A stretch of 64,000 bases of DNA from Caryophanales bacterium UBA4694 (GTDB taxonomy: Bacteria > Bacillota_I > Bacilli_A > RFN20 > CAG-288). Each line of letters opens with the position of its first letter. The stretch's first letter is position 1. The DNA lies in contig DHKM01000002.1 of the NCBI GenBank assembly GCA_002404835.1, positions 32,574 through 96,573 on the forward strand, read 5' to 3'. Position numbers and translations under genes: made by a program. Positions 60,764 to 64,000 of this stretch are shown here, piece by piece. The notes under the pieces were generated by a model, which saw only the letters and a program-made list of their open reading frames with translations, ran no database searches and was not told the origin of the DNA.

Positions 60764-60777
60764 TGAAACCCGTTACA
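60764..60777. promoter_or_regulatory. cre-like site before the locus B GH3
   Basis: TGAAACCCGTTACA matches the CcpA operator pattern TGWNANCGNTNWCA at every fixed position except one (C for G in the centre). It sits inside a longer near-palindrome, TAATGAAAC-CC-GTTACATTA (60761-60780), in the presumed promoter. Catabolite repression would suit a glycosidase gene. No CcpA gene is in the window. Confidence 0.45.
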
Positions 60778-60789
60778 TTAGAAAAGCCT

Positions 60790-60820
60790 TTGACAAAAAA
60801 CGGAAAGAAATTGGCAAAAA
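60790..60820 (-). promoter_or_regulatory. Direct repeat with 21-bp period, candidate LytTR operator for the locus B GH3
   Basis: Plus strand: TTGACAAAAA (60790-60799) and TTGGCAAAAA (60811-60820), nine of ten bases alike, exactly 21 bp apart. The spacing is that of LytTR operators (about 9 bp plus a 12-bp gap). The site lies 85-115 bp upstream of the GH3 start, just past the end of the histidine kinase gene. The repeat sequence differs from that before the giant GH3, as expected if each locus has its own regulator. Confidence 0.5.
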
Positions 60821-60829
60821 GTGTAAAGT

Positions 60830-62116
60830 TCAGGCAGCCTTTGTCTCAGGTATTGGAAAAATAATGTCGGCACAGTAAAGCCCGTTTTCCTGGTGAATGC
60901 GGATGTTCCCATCGTATTTTTTTGTGATATAGCTTACACTTTTCAAACCAAAACCATGGAAGCGTTCATCCCCTTTTGTGGAGACGGGTAGACCATCTTT
61001 GAAAACCAGTTTCTCGTCGCAAAAGTTTTCCATATGGACAAGAATGATATTTGCCTTTTTTGAAATCTTCAATAAAATAAATCTTTTTGCTTCATCTTTA
61101 ACCGTCTCTTCGTATTCGATGGCATTGGAAAGAAGATTCCCGAACAGGGAAGTCATATCGGCTACCTTGATGAAATCGAGAGGGTTATCTTTTGCCATGA
61201 TATAGAGAGGGATGTTCTTTTTACGACAAAGATAAGATTTTTCGCTTAATACCATATCTAAAGTCTTGTTTCCTGTCTTTGGGCTGCTTTCGTATTTTTC
61301 TACGGCATCCTGAAGTTCTTTTAAATCATTGTCATTCAGACTTTTGCTTGCTCTAAAATCGTTGATGAAATGCTTGAGGTCGTGGGCTTTCATATTTAGG
61401 ATGTCGATATTTTCTCTTACGATTTGATAGTATTTGTCGGATTGAGAGATGAATTTTTCCAAATATTCGTTTTCTTCGACTTTGTTTTTATATCCCAAGA
61501 ATCCAAATTGAAGAGTCAGGGCAATGACATCCGAAAAGACGAGCGGAAGCCGAGTCACCCAGAGAGTATCGATTTTGTATACTTGAAGTAAAAACTGGAC
61601 AAGATAGCAGAACATGGCGGAAATCACAGCAATCGGAAAAACACCTTTTCCGGATAAGGAAACACCTTTTTCTGTATCTGTGTTCTTGATGATAAGAAAA
61701 TAGGCGGCAGAATAGACGACTAACATGACTCCGACAGATAAAAAGAACCAACCAAGGGATGAAAAACAGTTGGACAAAGGGAGATAAATCAGATTTTCTA
61801 CATTGTGAGAAAGATTTTGAATCAATTGTGCACCCACACACCAAAAAAGAATATCCTTGATCTTATTGTCGAATACAAAGCAGAAACACCCAAACGAAAT
61901 CAAGAAAATGGTAATTGATGTGAGACCGGAGATAACAGAATTCAAAAGATTCGTCAAAACAAGTGAAAGAAGAATATAGACAGAAATCGCAATTATAATT
62001 CTTACCGTGAATTTCTTTTTTCTTCGATAACATTTGAAAAACAAAAGCTCGGCCAAGAGAATTTGAAGAATATAGCCATGATACGTATGGATTGCAAACA
62101 GTTGCTGTATATTCAT
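60830..62116 (-). CDS. GHKL-type sensor histidine kinase of locus B
   Basis: 428 residues. About six membrane helices fill the first 200 residues, with no extracellular domain. The phosphoacceptor His is in MKAHDLKHFIN (about 247), followed by the GHKL ATPase with N-box NLLSNAIEYE and G-box FHGFGLKSV. It overlaps the regulator gene by 4 nt and should phosphorylate it. Gene order is regulator first, kinase second, opposite to locus A. Its C-terminus abuts the GH3 promoter. The signal is unknown. Confidence 0.9.
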   Translation of the reverse strand: MNIQQLFAIHTYHGYILQILLAELLFFKCYRRKKKFTVRIIIAISVYILLSLVLTNLLNSVISGLTSITIFLISFGCFCFVFDNKIKDILFWCVGAQLIQNLSHNVENLIYLPLSNCFSSLGWFFLSVGVMLVVYSAAYFLIIKNTDTEKGVSLSGKGVFPIAVISAMFCYLVQFLLQVYKIDTLWVTRLPLVFSDVIALTLQFGFLGYKNKVEENEYLEKFISQSDKYYQIVRENIDILNMKAHDLKHFINDFRASKSLNDNDLKELQDAVEKYESSPKTGNKTLDMVLSEKSYLCRKKNIPLYIMAKDNPLDFIKVADMTSLFGNLLSNAIEYEETVKDEAKRFILLKISKKANIILVHMENFCDEKLVFKDGLPVSTKGDERFHGFGLKSVSYITKKYDGNIRIHQENGLYCADIIFPIPETKAA

Positions 62117-62820
62117 ATTTTATCTCCGAAATACTGTATGAGGTCGTTAAGGAAGGAGGACTTATAAACCCGACTCAAAGGTAATGTCTCTCCGTCTAAG
62201 ACGACATCGTTGTTGGAATAGTTATCTACAAAAGCAAGGTTTACGATTAAGGATCGATTGATTTCCGAAAAAATACCCTTCTTTATTTTCCCTTTGATGT
62301 TATCAAGCGAATCCCTTGTTCTGACTGTATCATCCTTACAGTGGAAATAGACATAATGTTTGATGCTTTCAATATATTTGATTTCTGAAAGCTTTATTTT
62401 TCGGATGGTATTGGCACTGTTTATAACCAAATAGGAATCGGAAATGGACTGGATATGCATGACGAATTTGTTCATCTTGATTTTGAAGAAATCATATTCC
62501 ATTGGTTTGATCAGAAAGTCATAGGCATTGACCTCATAACCTTCAATCGCATATTGCGCCATCTCCGTCAAAAAGACCAGACAAACTTCATTATCTATTT
62601 TTCTTAGTGCTTTGGAGGTCTCAAGTCCATTCATTTTGGGCATAGCTACATCCATGAAAATCAGGTCATAATTTTTCTTGTAATCCTGGATGAAATCTTC
62701 GCCATTAGTAAAATAGAAAACTTCGAATGAAGTTTTGGTTTCCTGCTTGTATTGGTTTAGGAAAGAAGCGATGAGATCAGACCATTTCTTTTGGTCTTCG
62801 ACAACTGCGATTTTAATCAT
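62113..62820 (-). CDS. LytTR response regulator of locus B
   Basis: 235 residues. Receiver domain with VEDQKKW at the start, phosphoacceptor Asp in LIFMDVAMPKMNG (about 57) and the AIEGYEVNAYDFLIKP block; then a LytTR domain with IKYIESIKHYVYF, SEINRSLIVNL and DGETLPLSR. It should bind paired direct repeats and activate or repress its target, most likely the neighbouring GH3 operon. It begins 8 nt after the mntP stop; no clear Shine-Dalgarno is seen, so translation may depend on coupling. Confidence 0.92.
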   Translation of the reverse strand: MIKIAVVEDQKKWSDLIASFLNQYKQETKTSFEVFYFTNGEDFIQDYKKNYDLIFMDVAMPKMNGLETSKALRKIDNEVCLVFLTEMAQYAIEGYEVNAYDFLIKPMEYDFFKIKMNKFVMHIQSISDSYLVINSANTIRKIKLSEIKYIESIKHYVYFHCKDDTVRTRDSLDNIKGKIKKGIFSEINRSLIVNLAFVDNYSNNDVVLDGETLPLSRVYKSSFLNDLIQYFGDKI

Positions 62821-62828
62821 GGATTATA

Positions 62829-63452
62829 TTATCCCAAATAGGATTCTAACAAAATTTTGATGCCGATTGCGATGAAAATGATGCCTGCGATGAGTTCTGC
62901 CCAATCAATCAGATGTTTTCCTATTTTCTTTCCGAAGAACGTTGTAAAGAAAGACAATATAAATGTGATTCCGCCAATCATGGAGAAGATGATCTGTGAA
63001 TTAAGAATAGAGTATTGGAGCGGAGAATAGACAAAACCTATGCAAAGGGCATCAATGCTGGTTGCAACGCTCTGAACTATGATTTCTTTGAACCCAAGGA
63101 CGTTTTTCTTTTTGTTTTCTTCCAGATATTCTTTTTCTTCTTTTCTTTCCTTCCACCATTCGATAATGTTCTTGATGCCAAGAAGACTGAGAAGAACAAA
63201 GGCAATCCATGGAATGAAGGCAGTTAAGCTTTTTGTAATAGATTCATTTAAACCATAGTTGATAACAAGATAAAAGATAAAATACCCGATGGTAGGCATC
63301 AGATATTGGAACAGACCGAAGAAGAAAGCCAAGAGAGTGATCTTTCTTTTCTTCATGTCCGGTTCTTTGATTCCATCCGTGACTCCAACTGTCATGCAGT
63401 CCACACTCATGCTGATAGAAACCAAGACGGAATTCAGCCAATCGATATTCAT
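62829..63452 (-). CDS. mntP: MntP-type manganese exporter
   Basis: 207 residues, six membrane helices in two related halves. The family signature appears in both: SISMSVDCMTVGVTDG near the start and QSVATSIDALCIGF after the central charged loop (WWKERKEEKEYLEE), each with a conserved membrane Asp. MntP pumps Mn(II) out of the cell. Only 106 bp separate it from the divergent kinase gene, and no yybP-ykoY manganese riboswitch is recognisable there. It lies 8 nt upstream of the LytTR regulator and may share its transcript, which is unusual company. Confidence 0.88.
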   Translation of the reverse strand: MNIDWLNSVLVSISMSVDCMTVGVTDGIKEPDMKKRKITLLAFFFGLFQYLMPTIGYFIFYLVINYGLNESITKSLTAFIPWIAFVLLSLLGIKNIIEWWKERKEEKEYLEENKKKNVLGFKEIIVQSVATSIDALCIGFVYSPLQYSILNSQIIFSMIGGITFILSFFTTFFGKKIGKHLIDWAELIAGIIFIAIGIKILLESYLG

Positions 63453-63526
63453 TTTCCGGTAACCTTTTCAATGTATTTTTTTAAATACAATACCATGATT
63501 CTATCAAAAAAGGGGATGGTTCGTTA

Positions 63527-63532
63527 TATAAT
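63527..63532 (+). promoter_or_regulatory. -10 box of the FGGY kinase gene
   Basis: TATAAT 25 nt before the ATG; the -35 region is poor. A TTGGAG ribosome-binding site lies between. Confidence 0.45.
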
Positions 63533-63557
63533 ATAAAAAAGATTGGAGTCTTTTCTT

Positions 63558-64000
63558 ATGAATCATAATATTCTTGTTGTCGATATTGGAACACAATCTT
63601 TAAAAGCCAGTGTTATCTCTTCAGAAGGTGAAATTTTATGTTTTCATCAAATAAAATATGAGAGACCATATCTCTCTCCAAAAGAGGGATATGCAGAACA
63701 AAATCCAGAATATTATCTACAAAAACTATGTGAGGCAACAAGAATCCTAAAGGATGAATCCTCTGAACTGATGTCGTCTGTTCAGGCGATGACCATTGTG
63801 GATTTTAGAGACAGTTCTGTCATTTTGGATAAAAATGATAAACCTATTCGCGATTCTATTCTTTGGCTTGATCAACGAATCGTAAGATTGAAAAATAAAA
63901 ATCTTAAACTTTGGGAAAAGATGTTGTTTACGATTGTCGGTATGAAAGATACCGTAAAATACAATAGCGAAAGAACAGCAAGCTTTTGGCTGAAAAAATA
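63558..64000 (+). CDS. FGGY-family sugar kinase, 3'-truncated by the window end
   Basis: The first 147 codons are present and the frame is open at base 64000. The start is fixed by TTGGAG 9 nt before the ATG. VVDIGTQSLKASV is the phosphate-1 loop of the ASKHA fold; GYAEQNPEYY and SVILDKNDKPIRDSILWLDQR match the FGGY_N pattern (xylulose, glycerol, gluconate and related kinases). The usual SGQ triplet before the LD motif is replaced by DFRDS, so the substrate cannot be guessed. It is divergent from mntP. Confidence 0.85.
   Translation, partial: MNHNILVVDIGTQSLKASVISSEGEILCFHQIKYERPYLSPKEGYAEQNPEYYLQKLCEATRILKDESSELMSSVQAMTIVDFRDSSVILDKNDKPIRDSILWLDQRIVRLKNKNLKLWEKMLFTIVGMKDTVKYNSERTASFWLKK

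Noticed and set aside
63453..63557. yybP-ykoY manganese riboswitch upstream of mntP
   Set aside because: The gap is about 105 bp, shared with a divergent gene, and shows none of the conserved riboswitch loops.
1..64000. UGA recoding as in Mycoplasma
   Set aside because: TGA ends copA and the SWIM gene and lies at overlapping stop/start junctions; Trp is encoded by TGG.
1..64000. tRNA, rRNA, CRISPR arrays, insertion sequences, prophage
   Set aside because: None was recognised by eye; no transposase, integrase or regularly spaced repeat was seen. A tRNA and repeat scan would settle it.

Overview
The window comes from a low-GC Gram-positive bacterium, most likely an uncultured gut member of the Bacilli near the Erysipelotrichales/RF39/Mollicutes-related lineages. 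The signs are: Firmicutes-type gene order (pth-mfd; rqcP-divIC-tilS; groES-groEL behind a CIRCE element; rplM-rpsI), many lipoproteins with an [LA]SSC-type lipobox, LytTR/GHKL two-component systems, ECF-type vitamin uptake, and no outer-membrane genes. TGA is an ordinary stop (it ends the first gene), so this is not a recoded Mycoplasma. The taxonomic call is inference; no rRNA gene is present.

Layout. 1-3.8 kb: the 3' part of a copper ATPase with two HMA domains fused at its C-terminus, then two cell-surface proteins. 3.9-15.1 kb, minus strand: carbohydrate locus A, made of a LytTR/GHKL two-component system, a 1379-residue stalked glycoside hydrolase family 3 (GH3) enzyme, a carbohydrate-binding lipoprotein, a small four-helix membrane protein and a second GH3 tethered at both ends. 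15.2-33.1 kb, mostly minus strand: housekeeping and regulation (prmC-prfA, a GGDEF/HD-GYP protein, a nucleoside deaminase, a lipoprotein, a split SWIM/SNF2 pair, groESL, a YhhN-like protein, a decayed LytTR gene, a cysteine desulfurase with a TtcA-like thiolase partner, and a LemA operon). 33.2-38.7 kb, plus strand: rdgB, a membrane protein, pth, mfd. 38.7-48.9 kb: a divergent pair of giant secreted paralogues (1383 and 1590 residues) with a membrane-anchored companion. 49-55.9 kb, minus strand: an alcohol dehydrogenase, an S-component/coaX pair, a small HMA protein, rqcP-divIC-tilS-lipoprotein, rplM-rpsI. 55.9-63.5 kb, minus strand: carbohydrate locus B, with mntP, a second LytTR/GHKL system, a third GH3, a four-helix protein, a CE1-type esterase lipoprotein and another four-helix protein. 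The window ends in the 5' part of an FGGY sugar kinase.

How it works together. Loci A and B are parallel designs. In each, a LytTR/GHKL pair lies directly upstream of a membrane-displayed GH3 whose two catalytic domains are in circularly permuted order, and a GH3 gene is tightly coupled to a small four-helix membrane protein. Both GH3 promoter regions carry direct repeats at a 20- or 21-bp period, the geometry of LytTR operators, with different sequences in the two loci; locus B also has a cre-like site. This suggests two separately tuned, surface-bound polysaccharide-degrading systems. Neither the substrates nor the sensed signals can be read from the sequence.

Other points: several genes have a good -10 box 5-9 nt before the start codon and no Shine-Dalgarno sequence, so leaderless or near-leaderless transcripts look common here. 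The iron alcohol dehydrogenase has a MerR-type promoter (19-bp spacer filled by a palindrome). A LytTR gene remnant lies at about 28 kb. All functions are read from motifs and family knowledge; no searches were run.
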